Source of the DNA: Sediminicola sp. YIK13
Lineage (GTDB): Bacteria > Bacteroidota > Bacteroidia > Flavobacteriales > Flavobacteriaceae
DNA length: 64,000 nucleotides
Reading direction: 5' to 3'
Assembly: GCF_001430825.1 (NCBI RefSeq)
Contig: NZ_CP010535.1
Coordinates: 62,001 to 126,000 of the forward strand
Shown one piece after another: positions 1 to 8,035 of the stretch; positions within the stretch are counted from its first letter, which is position 1; each line of letters begins with the position of its first letter. The notes beneath the pieces are model-generated. The model was not told where the DNA came from, searched no databases, and was given only the letters and a program-made list of their open reading frames with translations. A program made the position numbers and the translations under genes.

Positions 1-316
1 CTTTTTTAAACATTATATTCCAGTCTTGGTCTCCCTTCTTTTGAAGAGTAAATGACTTCTTATCCTCGGAAATTCTCAGATCGAGTTTGTTATTTTGATC
101 AGGGTCATTAATAATAATTTGGTTTCCAGAAATAGACCAAATTGCTTTTTCTGAATAAAGACTAGAATTTGAAATAAGACTATCCTTTCTAAATTCGAAG
201 GACATAAAACTGTTTCGCTCAATTCTATACCACTTCCCTAACAAATCATCCTTTTGGATATCATCTGTACAGGAAAGAAGAATTAATAAGATTATGTATA
301 GAAATATATTCTTCAA
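1..316 (-). CDS. Putative small lipoprotein, 3' end beyond the window (TTG start)
   Basis: The minus strand reads an open frame from a TTG codon at 316 to the window edge, about 105 residues. It begins MKNIFLYIILLILLSCTDD, a lipoprotein signal peptide with lipobox LLSC, so the mature protein would be anchored to a membrane. The rest is a soluble beta-rich stretch with W-Y and I-W-S-I-S motifs, reminiscent of small lipocalin-like lipoproteins, but I cannot name a family. No ATG lies in frame between the integrase stop at 371 and this TTG, so TTG is the best start. The gene follows the integrase on the same strand after 54 bases that contain a hairpin, and could be its passenger. Confidence 0.55.
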   Translation of the reverse strand, partial: MKNIFLYIILLILLSCTDDIQKDDLLGKWYRIERNSFMSFEFRKDSLISNSSLYSEKAIWSISGNQIIINDPDQNNKLDLRISEDKKSFTLQKKGDQDWNIMFKK

Positions 317-325
317 ATTACAGCT

Positions 326-360
326 AACGTTTGGGTAAAGTGAGGTTATCCACTTTATGT
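326..360 (-). other. Hairpin between integrase stop and lipoprotein start (possible recombination site or weak terminator)
   Basis: In the 54-base gap on the minus strand, TAAAGTG and CACTTTA form a perfect 7-bp stem around an 8-base loop. It is flanked upstream by AAC and downstream by ACGTTAGC just before the TTG start. There is no T tract after the stem, so a terminator is not well supported. An attC-like or attI-like role is an inference from the position next to a recombinase gene. Confidence 0.3.
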
Positions 361-370
361 TTATTTTGTC

Positions 371-1489
371 CTAAGGTAGTAAATCCTCGATATCTTTGAA
401 AGAATTTGTGGCTACATAGGTATATATTTCTGTGGTCTTGGTAGAACCGTGTCCCAACAACAACTGAATATAACGCAGGTCAGTGCCATTTTCCAAGAGG
501 TGGGTGGCAAAACTATGCCTTAGCATATGTGGGGTCACTTTTCTTTGGATTCCTGCTCTGGACGCAGCCTGGTACACTACTTGTAAAATACTGGAACCGC
601 TATAGGGCCTGCCATTGGGGCCTTCAAACAAATAATGCAGCGGCTTGGTATAGGAATAATAGGATCTCAGGTCCCCGAGCACACTTTTGCTCAATACCGT
701 ATATCTGTCCTTGTTCCCTTTGCCCTGGGTCACCTTTATCATCATGCGGTCACTGTCTATATCCTTTATCTTAAGGTTCAGGACTTCTCCCCTTCGCAGA
801 CCAGAGGCGTATAGAAGGCCCAAAATGGCCCTGTGTTTCATGTTTTTGGTAGTTTTTATCATGTCCGCCACTTCTTGTTTTGATAGGACCGAAGGCAGTT
901 TTCTTTTTTTACGAGGCCGTTCAATACTATAGAATCTATTGGGCAGCCCCAGGACAATTTCGTAGTAGAATTTAATGCTATTGATGGCCTGGTTGACATA
1001 GGAATGGGATTTGCCTTCCCTGACCAGGGAGTGAAGGTAGGAGCGTATGTCCCCTTCGTGCAATTGTTGGGGATCCGTTCCTGCATGGGCCTTGAGGAAC
1101 TGTTCAAAACAGGAAATATAGGTGCATATAGTGTTTTCTGCGTACATTTTCAGTTCCAGTTTCTGTAAATATTCAGGCGGACAAATAGTTTGTATCCTTA
1201 TTCTGTCTATTTGGTGGGATGTCGCTTTTTGTTCCTGTTTCCCCGTAGGTAGTTTCTCGAAAAAATGGGCACAGTTCAACCAGGCCACCCCTCTAAAGGT
1301 TTTAAAGATCTGGCCGAGGTGGTCCTTGGTATGGGGGATGTGGAACAGTTGGTATTCATTGCTGAAAGAAATGTCCGGTAAGCTCTGGGCCATGGCATTC
1401 AATACCTTGTCCGAGTAGAACTGAAGTCCAATCCGGCGCTGTTCACCAATGACAAGATGTTTTAAGGTGATGTTTTTTAATCGGTCCAT
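371..1489 (-). CDS. Tyrosine-type site-specific recombinase/integrase with extra N-terminal domain
   Basis: 372 residues. The C-terminal half is a phage-integrase catalytic domain with the full tyrosine recombinase set: R232 in GLRRGEV, H321 and R324 in HMLRH, H347 in LLGHGS and nucleophile Y356 in TEIYTYV. Residues about 100-190 are a SAM-like core-binding domain. Residues 1-95 form an additional N-terminal region absent from XerC/XerD (about 300 residues); I recall similar N-terminal extensions in flavobacterial integrases but cannot name a domain. The signature insertion of integron IntI proteins between the central and C-terminal motifs is not present, so this is not a canonical integron integrase. 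ATG start at 1489. A lipoprotein gene follows on the same strand and a divergent zinc-ribbon gene lies upstream. Confidence 0.9.
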   Translation of the reverse strand: MDRLKNITLKHLVIGEQRRIGLQFYSDKVLNAMAQSLPDISFSNEYQLFHIPHTKDHLGQIFKTFRGVAWLNCAHFFEKLPTGKQEQKATSHQIDRIRIQTICPPEYLQKLELKMYAENTICTYISCFEQFLKAHAGTDPQQLHEGDIRSYLHSLVREGKSHSYVNQAINSIKFYYEIVLGLPNRFYSIERPRKKRKLPSVLSKQEVADMIKTTKNMKHRAILGLLYASGLRRGEVLNLKIKDIDSDRMMIKVTQGKGNKDRYTVLSKSVLGDLRSYYSYTKPLHYLFEGPNGRPYSGSSILQVVYQAASRAGIQRKVTPHMLRHSFATHLLENGTDLRYIQLLLGHGSTKTTEIYTYVATNSFKDIEDLLP

Positions 1490-1544
1490 TAATGATCTTT
1501 TATGAAAAAGTAGCTGATATAGAAGTTGTTACGGTATATTATGC

Positions 1545-1566
1545 GTATATTATTCGAATAATATAC
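1545..1566. promoter_or_regulatory. Perfect 22-bp palindrome in the integrase/zinc-ribbon divergent region
   Basis: The half-site GTATATTATTC is followed immediately by its exact reverse complement. A further copy of the half-site core (GTATATTAT) lies just upstream at 1534-1542. The palindrome ends 5 bases before the ATG at 1572 and lies about 56 bases upstream of the integrase start. Its symmetry and position fit an operator for a dimeric repressor controlling both genes, or a cruciform-type recombination site. Confidence 0.5.
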
Positions 1567-1571
1567 TGGTA

Positions 1572-1973
1572 ATGGAAAATGTCAGGAGGTGTAAAAGTTG
1601 CCAAAAGGAATTGACCGGAAGGAAGGATAAGCGCTATTGCGATGTCTATTGCAAAAGTGCCCACCAATACCAAGTCACCAAAACTACAGGGGGTACGTTG
1701 TTCAGGCAAATCGATAGCCAATTGAAAAAGAACAGGTCCATCCTAAAAGGCTACAACAAATCCGGGATGGCCAAAGTACGGTCCGAAGTGTTGTTGAAGG
1801 AAGGGTTCGATCCCAATTTTTTTACCCATTACTGGAAAAATAAAAAGGGGGATGTGTATCTATTTGTGTATGAATACGGATTTTTAAAAAGAAACGATAG
1901 GGGAAGGGATAAATATGTCCTGGTACTTTTGCAGGAATATATGAAACCCCCAAAAGCCAAAGCAACTTCCTGA
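1572..1973 (+). CDS. Small zinc-ribbon protein of unknown function
   Basis: 133 residues. Residues 7-27 hold two CxxC/CxxxC-like knuckles (CKSC and CDVYC, spaced about 15 residues), predicting a zinc ribbon, followed by a basic helical stretch (about residues 45-75) and a C-terminal beta-rich part containing FVYEYGFL. The layout of an N-terminal zinc ribbon with a K/R-rich body suggests nucleic-acid binding. I recall similar short proteins in Flavobacteriia but no characterised function. It is transcribed divergently from the integrase, and the palindrome at 1545-1566 abuts its start. The ATG at 1572 is the first start after the palindrome. Confidence 0.75.
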   Translation: MENVRRCKSCQKELTGRKDKRYCDVYCKSAHQYQVTKTTGGTLFRQIDSQLKKNRSILKGYNKSGMAKVRSEVLLKEGFDPNFFTHYWKNKKGDVYLFVYEYGFLKRNDRGRDKYVLVLLQEYMKPPKAKATS

Positions 1974-2065
1974 AAAATAAAAAGGATGTGTCAGTTGATA
2001 AATTACCGGCAAAAGAACCGATAACTGAATAAATCATGGACTTGTGAAAAAGTCCTAAAACAAAA

Positions 2066-2090
2066 AAACTCCGGTAATCAGCCGGAGTTT
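2066..2090 (-). terminator. Terminator downstream of rpoD
   Basis: A 9-bp perfect stem (AAACTCCGG with CCGGAGTTT) and a 7-base loop. On the minus strand it is followed by a T run (complement of 2062-2068). It lies about 115 bases past the rpoD stop, between convergent genes. Confidence 0.7.
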
Positions 2091-2203
2091 ATTCATCAAT
2101 CAAAAAACGAACAGTCATGATAACTGTTGTTATGGTATGCAAATTACAACTAAATTACCAAGACACCAATAGGGCGGTGGTAAGATTGTAACGTTGCCTT
2201 GGG

Positions 2204-3067
2204 CTAGCCCAAATATGTTTTTAAAATCTTGCTTCTAGAAGTGTGTTTTAATCTTCTGATCGCCTTTTCCTTGATCTGGCGAACGCGTTCCCTTGTAAGG
2301 TCAAAAGTCTCTCCAATTTCTTCCAAGGTCATAGAATGCTGTCCTGCAAGACCAAAGTACAAACGGATCACATCCGCTTCCCTTGGTGTTAAGGTTTCCA
2401 ATGCACGCTCTATTTCCGTACGCAAAGATTCATGCAACAATTCCCTGTCAGGATTTGGAGACTCCCCACTACGCAATACATCGTAAAGGTTAGAATCTTC
2501 CCCATCAATCAAAGGAGCATCCATGGATACGTGACGGCCAGAATTCTTTAAAGATTGTTTTACGTCCTCAACAGTCATATCCAATTCTTTTGCGATCTCT
2601 TCTGCAGAAGGCTGTCTTTCGTGAGCCTGCTCCAAGAAAGCAAAGGTTTTGTTGATCTTGTTGATAGAACCAATTTTGTTCAATGGCAAACGCACTATAC
2701 GCGACTGTTCTGCCAATGCCTGTAGAATGGACTGACGAATCCACCAAACAGCATAGGAGATAAATTTAAAACCCCTTGTTTCGTCAAAACGCTGTGCAGC
2801 CTTGATCAATCCCAAATTCCCCTCATTGATCAAATCGGGTAGGGTAAGGCCTTGGTTTTGATATTGCTTGGCAACAGAAACGACAAAACGAAGGTTTGCC
2901 TTGGTCAATTTCTCAAGTGCGGCCTGGTCACCGGCCTTGATACGTTGTGCCAATTCTACTTCTTCATCTGCTGTAATAAGGTCTACTTTGCCAATTTCTT
3001 GCAAGTATTTGTCCAAGGAGGCGGTTTCCCTGTTGGTAACCTGTTTTGTAATCTTAAGCTGTCTCAT
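2204..3067 (-). CDS. rpoD: RNA polymerase primary sigma factor (sigma-70 family, Bacteroidota RpoD)
   Basis: 287 residues, the short primary sigma typical of Bacteroidota, lacking most of region 1.1 and the large non-conserved insert of E. coli RpoD. Region 1.2 is at residues about 17-50. Region 2 (about 55-125) contains [24 protein letters not shown] and the aromatic [10 protein letters not shown] melting motif. Region 3 spans about 140-205 and region 4 about 220-280, including the [14 protein letters not shown] recognition helix. Each quoted motif is contiguous in the protein. It directs housekeeping transcription from TAnnTTTG-type promoters, the box seen repeatedly in this window. Monocistronic, with its own terminator. 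Confidence 0.97.
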   Translation of the reverse strand: MRQLKITKQVTNRETASLDKYLQEIGKVDLITADEEVELAQRIKAGDQAALEKLTKANLRFVVSVAKQYQNQGLTLPDLINEGNLGLIKAAQRFDETRGFKFISYAVWWIRQSILQALAEQSRIVRLPLNKIGSINKINKTFAFLEQAHERQPSAEEIAKELDMTVEDVKQSLKNSGRHVSMDAPLIDGEDSNLYDVLRSGESPNPDRELLHESLRTEIERALETLTPREADVIRLYFGLAGQHSMTLEEIGETFDLTRERVRQIKEKAIRRLKHTSRSKILKTYLG

Positions 3068-3201
3068 TTAGGTTTTTCCTTTCTAAAAATTAGATGTGCA
3101 ATACAAAGACTGCATAAGATTATACGTTGAAAAACTAGAAATGTTACAATTAATTGATATTAATTTCATATTTCGGTCAAAATACCCGCTTTTAAACGTA
3201 A

Positions 3202-3230
3202 AAAGCCCCAACGGGATCCGTTGGGGCTTT
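3202..3230 (-). terminator. Strong terminator downstream of pnp
   Basis: A 13-bp perfect stem (AAAGCCCCAACGG with CCGTTGGGGCTTT) and a 3-base loop. On the minus strand it ends in TTTTT. It lies 25 bases past the pnp stop. Confidence 0.9.
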
Positions 3231-3254
3231 ACATTTATCTAAATAGATGGAGTC

Positions 3255-5477
3255 TTAGTCCCTTCTTGGCTTGCGATCTCTATCGCTACCACGTCGGTCA
3301 CTTCCTCTTCTATCGTTCCCACGATCTTCACGTGGTGGTCTTTCTTTGAAACCTTCTGGTTTTGGCAATAATGCCTTACGGGAAACCTTATCTTTTCTGG
3401 TCCTAGGATCCACTCCAAAATATTTCACATCAAATACGTCACCCATGTTTACCACATCGGATACATTTTCTGTGCGTTCCCAAGCCAATTCTGATACGTG
3501 CAACAATACTTCGTTCCCTGGGGCATCCATATATTCTACAACAGCACCAAAATCGAGCATCTTAATAACCTTTACTTCGTAAACGCTACCTACAGCTGGT
3601 TTGAACATCAAGGAATCAATTTTTGCCAATACAGCATCAATACCATCCTGATTTGTTCCCAAAATTTCAACAATTCCTTCTTCGGTAACAGGATCTTCAT
3701 TGATAACAATGGTACAACCTGTTTCTTTTTGAAGTTCTTGGATCACTTTTCCACCTGGTCCGATCAAGGCACCAATGAATTCATTAGGAATAGTACGCGT
3801 TACCATTTTTGGAGAATGTGGTTTCACATCTTCGTTTGGTGCAGCAATAGTTTCCGTAAGCTTTCCAAGGATATGGATACGACCTGCTTGTGCCTGCTTT
3901 AATGCATTTACAAGAATTTCGTAAGACAATCCTTTTACTTTAATATCCATCTGGCAAGCGGTGATCCCGTCTGCAGTTCCGGTTACTTTAAAGTCCATAT
4001 CCCCCAAGTGATCTTCATCACCCAAGATATCGGAGAGAACAGCATATTTACCTGTGTCACCACCAGAAATCAATCCCATGGCAATACCAGATACTGGTTT
4101 AGTCAATTGTACCCCGGCATCCATTAACGCCATAGTTCCGGCACAAACCGTTGCCATGGAAGAAGAACCGTTAGATTCCAATACCTCGGAAACAACACGT
4201 ACGGTATAAGGACAATCCGCAGGGATCATTCCTTTTAAAGCGCGTTGGGCCAAGTTACCATGTCCTACTTCTCTTCTTGAAGTACCACGCAAAGGTCTTG
4301 CCTCACCGGTACAGAAAGGAGGGAAATTATAATGTAGGTAGAATGTCTCCTCACCTTCGTAAGATGGCATATCTATTTTGTTGGCTTCTCTAGAAGTACC
4401 AAGCGTTACCGTGGCCAAAGCCTGGGTCTCACCTCTTGTAAAGATGGCAGAACCGTGGGTAGAAGGTAGGTAATCTACCTCACACCAGATAGGTCTGATC
4501 TCGTCAGTCTTTCTTCCGTCCAAACGAAGACCTTCATTTAAGGTAAGGTCACGGATAGCGGCTTTCTCTGCTTTTGAATAATATTTGGAAACCAAAGCTC
4601 CAAAATCGGCCATTTCCTCTTCAGAAAAAGTGGCTTTTATTTCTTCCTTGATCTCTTGAAAAGAAGCGCTACGTTCATGCTTGGCAGATCCGGCTTTTGC
4701 TACTGCATAGACCTTATCATAGGCCATATCATGAATTTTTTGAGCCAATTCTTCGTCTTCCCTTTCGGTATCGTACTCACGTACTTCTTTCTTGCCAAAT
4801 GCTTCGGCAAGTCTCAATTGGGCAGCACATTGTATTTTGATGTGGTCATGAGCGAATTTAATGGCTTCCACCATTTCTTCTTCACTAATTTCTTTCATCT
4901 CACCTTCTACCATCATCACAGAGTCAGCAGAAGCTCCGATCATCATATCGATATCAGATTCTTTTAACTGTGCCCTTGTAGGGTTGATGATGAATTCTCC
5001 GTTTACACGACCTACTCTTGCTTCAGAGATGGCACATTCAAAAGGAAAATCTGAAAGTTGTATTGCCGCTGAAGCTGCCAAACCGGCCATTGCTTCTGGC
5101 ATAACGTCATCGTCATGAGACATTAATTGGATCATCACCTGGGTTTCAGCGTGGTAATCTTTTGGGAACAAAGGACGAAGAACACGGTCAACCAACCTCA
5201 TGGTCAATACCTCTCCATCACTTGGTCTTGCTTCTCTCTTGAAGAAACCTCCTGGATAACGACCAGAAGCTGCGAATTTTTCACGATAATCTACGGTTAA
5301 AGGTAGAAAATCAACATCGCTTTGTTTGTAGTTGGAAACAACTGTACATAATAACATACATTTTCCTGACTGGACAACAACAGAACCATGGGCCTGTTTT
5401 GCCAATTTTCCGGTTTCGATAGAAATTTCCCTACCGTCCCCAAGGTCAATGACCTCTTTAAAAACTTTTGGAATCAT
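3255..5477 (-). CDS. pnp: Polyribonucleotide nucleotidyltransferase (PNPase)
   Basis: 740 residues. It degrades RNA 3' to 5' by phosphorolysis and can add tails. Two RNase PH domains (about 10-220 and 310-545) flank an all-alpha linker. A KH domain follows ([19 protein letters not shown], about residues 565-620), then an S1 domain (about 625-690, [18 protein letters not shown]). The tail from about residue 705 is low complexity and rich in R, D and G (repeats of DRRGS), probably an additional RNA contact. rpsO lies upstream on the same strand, the classical rpsO-pnp order, but with its own terminator and a 228-base gap. Confidence 0.97.
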   Translation of the reverse strand: MIPKVFKEVIDLGDGREISIETGKLAKQAHGSVVVQSGKCMLLCTVVSNYKQSDVDFLPLTVDYREKFAASGRYPGGFFKREARPSDGEVLTMRLVDRVLRPLFPKDYHAETQVMIQLMSHDDDVMPEAMAGLAASAAIQLSDFPFECAISEARVGRVNGEFIINPTRAQLKESDIDMMIGASADSVMMVEGEMKEISEEEMVEAIKFAHDHIKIQCAAQLRLAEAFGKKEVREYDTEREDEELAQKIHDMAYDKVYAVAKAGSAKHERSASFQEIKEEIKATFSEEEMADFGALVSKYYSKAEKAAIRDLTLNEGLRLDGRKTDEIRPIWCEVDYLPSTHGSAIFTRGETQALATVTLGTSREANKIDMPSYEGEETFYLHYNFPPFCTGEARPLRGTSRREVGHGNLAQRALKGMIPADCPYTVRVVSEVLESNGSSSMATVCAGTMALMDAGVQLTKPVSGIAMGLISGGDTGKYAVLSDILGDEDHLGDMDFKVTGTADGITACQMDIKVKGLSYEILVNALKQAQAGRIHILGKLTETIAAPNEDVKPHSPKMVTRTIPNEFIGALIGPGGKVIQELQKETGCTIVINEDPVTEEGIVEILGTNQDGIDAVLAKIDSLMFKPAVGSVYEVKVIKMLDFGAVVEYMDAPGNEVLLHVSELAWERTENVSDVVNMGDVFDVKYFGVDPRTRKDKVSRKALLPKPEGFKERPPREDRGNDRRGSDRRGSDRDRKPRRD

Positions 5478-5541
5478 AAATTTTAATTAGAACCTGCGAA
5501 TTACAGATTAGTTAAACAATGGTCTTTTCGTCTTACCTAGA

Positions 5542-5632
5542 CGGACTGTGTTGTTGTGTTGTTGTTGTGTGTTGGACCAATGAAAAACTATTTGCAAGCT
5601 TTTTGTTTCGCCTCAAATAATTGATTTTGAGG
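5542..5632 (-). promoter_or_regulatory. pnp leader: AC-rich stretch and stem-loop
   Basis: On the minus strand, reading towards pnp, there is a stem-loop (CCTCAAA with TTTGAGG, 5611-5632, 8-base loop), then an AAC/ACA-rich unstructured stretch (about 5542-5577). PNPase autoregulates through its own leader in enterobacteria, which is established. Whether this leader works that way is inference. Confidence 0.3.
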
Positions 5633-5674
5633 ATGTTGTATTGGGTTTTCTTCAGTGTTGAAGTCAACCTATAA

Positions 5675-5701
5675 AAAAGGGGAAGCTTAGCTTCCCCTTT
5701 T
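5675..5701 (-). terminator. Terminator downstream of rpsO
   Basis: A 12-bp perfect stem (AAAAGGGGAAGC with GCTTCCCCTTTT) and a 3-base loop, 4 bases past the rpsO stop. The minus-strand side ends in a T run. Confidence 0.9.
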
Positions 5702-5705
5702 AAAA

Positions 5706-5975
5706 TTATTTTCTGATGTTCAATTCTTTGATAATAGCACGATATCTTGTGATATCCTTTTTGATCAAATAATCTAATAGGCTTCTTCTTTTACCTACCA
5801 ACATAACTAGGGAACGCTCAGTGTTGAAATCCTTACGGTTTCTTTTTAAGTGCTCAGTTAAATGGTTGATTCTGTGTGTGAACAAAGCGATTTGTCCTTC
5901 TGCTGAACCTGTGTTCTTCTCAGATTCGCCGTGTTTTTTAAAGATCTCTGCCTTTACTTCCTTAGTTAAATACAT
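5706..5975 (-). CDS. rpsO: 30S ribosomal protein S15
   Basis: 89 residues, full length for S15. It binds 16S rRNA in the central domain. The conserved S15 motifs TGSAEGQIALFTHRINHLTEHL and the basic RRSLLDYLIKKD segment are present. It starts at ATG 5975 and has a TATCTTTG -7 box about 53 bases upstream. It is followed by its own terminator and then pnp. Confidence 0.97.
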   Translation of the reverse strand: MYLTKEVKAEIFKKHGESEKNTGSAEGQIALFTHRINHLTEHLKRNRKDFNTERSLVMLVGKRRSLLDYLIKKDITRYRAIIKELNIRK

Positions 5976-6027
5976 TCCAATATTATTTAATGATTTTTAT
6001 GTATGTGATTGATTTTCAACCAGGGCG

Positions 6028-6035
6028 CAAAGATA
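6028..6035 (-). promoter_or_regulatory. -7 promoter box for rpsO
   Basis: Minus strand TATCTTTG, an exact match to the Bacteroidota TAnnTTTG box. It implies a leader of about 45-50 bases before the rpsO ATG. Confidence 0.6.
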
Positions 6036-6230
6036 GACTTTTTTTTAGAATCTGTCCGCATCCAATATATTTTTTAGGACACAGATTAAACTTTTTCAAA
6101 AAACGGGCGTCCTAATACCAAACGTTAAGAAAATGTTATAGTGGAAGCAGCGACAAACGATCGTACCAGTTAGCTAGCAAAGGAATCGCGAATTGCACAT
6201 GACATACGTAAATCAATTAAATATAATAAA

Positions 6231-7091
6231 ATGAAAAATAGTCTCAAAATCTCGAATGTAACAGGCGTAGTGCTTATGGCATTATTGGTATTGGCCTCCT
6301 GTGCCAAAGATGAATCTCCGGTATTTTCAGAGGAAGCAACCTTTGATGTGGCCGAACTTACGGCCAGCGATGAAGCGGAATTGATTTCGGAAGAAATATC
6401 CAATATCGGGGAAGATGTTTATGCCACCGAAGAAATTAAGGCAACTTCTAAGGCCGATTATGCTTCCAATTATCTGCCAGATTGTGTAACCGTTACCACT
6501 GTGGTGACCAGTACCTCCAGGGAAACCACTATCGATTTTGGGGAGGGCTGTGAACTGCCCAATGGAAATCTGCTAAGTGGCATTATTTTTATGAGCTATG
6601 CGAAGGATATGGACATGGCCACCAAGACCATTGCGCTCTCCCTTGAAAATTTCACCTTTAATGGGGTTGCTGTGGAAGGAAGCTCCAGTTTGGTAAGAAT
6701 GCGTTCTAATGAAAATGGAAATCCACAGTCCGATGCCGTTGCAAATTACAGCGGGGAATGGCCCGATGGCAGTACCGCCAGCTTTACGGGAAATAGGACC
6801 AGGGAATGGATAGAAGGCTTTGGTTCTGGTTTTTGGGGAGATAATGTGTTCCTTATTTCTGGCCAGGGTACATTTACCGGTAAAATGGGGAACGTATTCT
6901 CCAAGGAAACTGTAGCCCCTTTAAGACGGGAACTGTCCTGTAGGTTTATTGTAAGTGGGGTATTGCAGTTTTCTAAAAATGATGCTACCGCCAGTCTGGA
7001 TTTTGGTGATGGTAGTTGTGATGCCAAAGGCCTGCTTACCTATCCCAATGGGGATGAAGAGGAAATCTTCCTAAGAAGATTCAACAGGTAA
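6231..7091 (+). CDS. Putative lipoprotein of unknown function
   Basis: 286 residues. An N-terminal signal peptide ends in VLASC (lipid-modified Cys at residue 24), so it is probably a membrane-anchored lipoprotein. An acidic linker (about residues 25-75, rich in E, D, S) precedes a beta-rich domain with conserved-looking Cys pairs (PDCVTVTT, GEGCELPNG, LSCRFIVSG, GDGSCDAKG) and repeated TxDFGxGxC patterns. I do not recognise a named domain. It stands alone, divergent from rpsO and convergent with accD, separated from accD by a shared terminator. Confidence 0.8.
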   Translation: MKNSLKISNVTGVVLMALLVLASCAKDESPVFSEEATFDVAELTASDEAELISEEISNIGEDVYATEEIKATSKADYASNYLPDCVTVTTVVTSTSRETTIDFGEGCELPNGNLLSGIIFMSYAKDMDMATKTIALSLENFTFNGVAVEGSSSLVRMRSNENGNPQSDAVANYSGEWPDGSTASFTGNRTREWIEGFGSGFWGDNVFLISGQGTFTGKMGNVFSKETVAPLRRELSCRFIVSGVLQFSKNDATASLDFGDGSCDAKGLLTYPNGDEEEIFLRRFNR

Positions 7092-7102
7092 AGGGTATAA
7101 AA

Positions 7103-7130
7103 AAAGCCCTGATGGTTTCATCAGGGCTTT
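7103..7130. terminator. Bidirectional terminator between the lipoprotein gene and accD
   Basis: A 12-bp perfect stem (AAAGCCCTGATG with CATCAGGGCTTT), a 4-base loop, and T/A runs on both sides. Confidence 0.9.
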
Positions 7131-7134
7131 TCTA

Positions 7135-8001
7135 TTATGCTTGTTTTCTAATGGGATTGTTTTGTATCAAATCTATGTACTGATTGATCTTTCTTTTGAG
7201 ATCCCTTCTATGTACAATGAAATCTAAAAATCCGTGTTCCTTCAGAAATTCTGCAGTTTGGAAATCTTCCGGCAATTCTTTTCCGGTGGCTTCTTTTACT
7301 ACTCTAGGGCCAGCAAAACCAATTAAGGCACCTGGTTCTGAAATATTGATATCTCCCAACATCGCATAGGATGCAGTGGTACCTCCTGTTGTAGGATCTG
7401 TACATAAGGAAATATAAGGTAGTCCGGCTTCTGCCAATTGAGCTAGTTTAGCCGATGTTTTGGCCAATTGCATCAAAGACAGGGCGGCTTCCATCATACG
7501 GGCACCACCAGACTTGGAGATCATGACAAAGGGTAATTTATTTTTGATGGAATAATCAACTCCCCTTGCTATTTTTTCTCCCACAACACTACCCATGGAA
7601 CCACCGATAAAGGCAAAATCCATACAGCAGATCACAACATCCTTGCCCATAGATTTACCTACCGCCGTTCTTACGGCATCCTGCAGACCTGTTTTGGCCT
7701 GTGCAGCTTTCAATCTTTCAACATACTTTTTGGTATCCTCAAACTTCAAAGGATCCTTGGATGTCAATTTTGCGTCCAATTCCTTGAAGGTATTGTCATC
7801 AAACAAGATTTGAAAATATTCCTTGCTACCGATCCTTACGTGATAATCATCTTCTGGACTTACATAAAAGTTTTTGGCCAGTTCATCTGCCTCTACAATT
7901 TTACCTGTGGGAGATTTGTACCATAATCCTTTTGGGGTGTCCTTCTTCTGATCTGTGGCAGTCTGTATTCCTTTTTCCTTTCTTTTAAACCAAGACGACA
8001 T
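7135..8001 (-). CDS. accD: Acetyl-CoA carboxylase carboxyltransferase subunit beta, zinc-ribbon cysteines absent
   Basis: 288 residues. With AccA it transfers the carboxyl group from biotin to acetyl-CoA, the first committed step of fatty acid synthesis. The crotonase-fold core is intact ([45 protein letters not shown]). The N-terminal domain normally has a CxxC...CxxC zinc ribbon. Here the aligned positions read S30-P-T-G33 and S48-P-E-D51, so all four ligands are missing while the surrounding residues (LWYK, YHVRIG) are kept. It lies 34 bases behind fba on the same strand and is probably co-transcribed with it. Confidence 0.95.
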   Translation of the reverse strand: MSSWFKRKEKGIQTATDQKKDTPKGLWYKSPTGKIVEADELAKNFYVSPEDDYHVRIGSKEYFQILFDDNTFKELDAKLTSKDPLKFEDTKKYVERLKAAQAKTGLQDAVRTAVGKSMGKDVVICCMDFAFIGGSMGSVVGEKIARGVDYSIKNKLPFVMISKSGGARMMEAALSLMQLAKTSAKLAQLAEAGLPYISLCTDPTTGGTTASYAMLGDINISEPGALIGFAGPRVVKEATGKELPEDFQTAEFLKEHGFLDFIVHRRDLKRKINQYIDLIQNNPIRKQA

Positions 8002-8035
8002 AGGCTGAATATTTAATTTAGACCGTTACCGGATC

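Noticed and set aside
371-1489. Canonical integron integrase (IntI)
   Set aside because: The extra IntI segment between the central and C-terminal catalytic motifs is missing; the catalytic domain is XerC-like with an unrelated N-terminal extension.
2038-2055. 6-bp hairpin after the zinc-ribbon gene as its terminator
   Set aside because: The stem GGACTT/AAGTCC is short and lacks a following T run on the plus strand.
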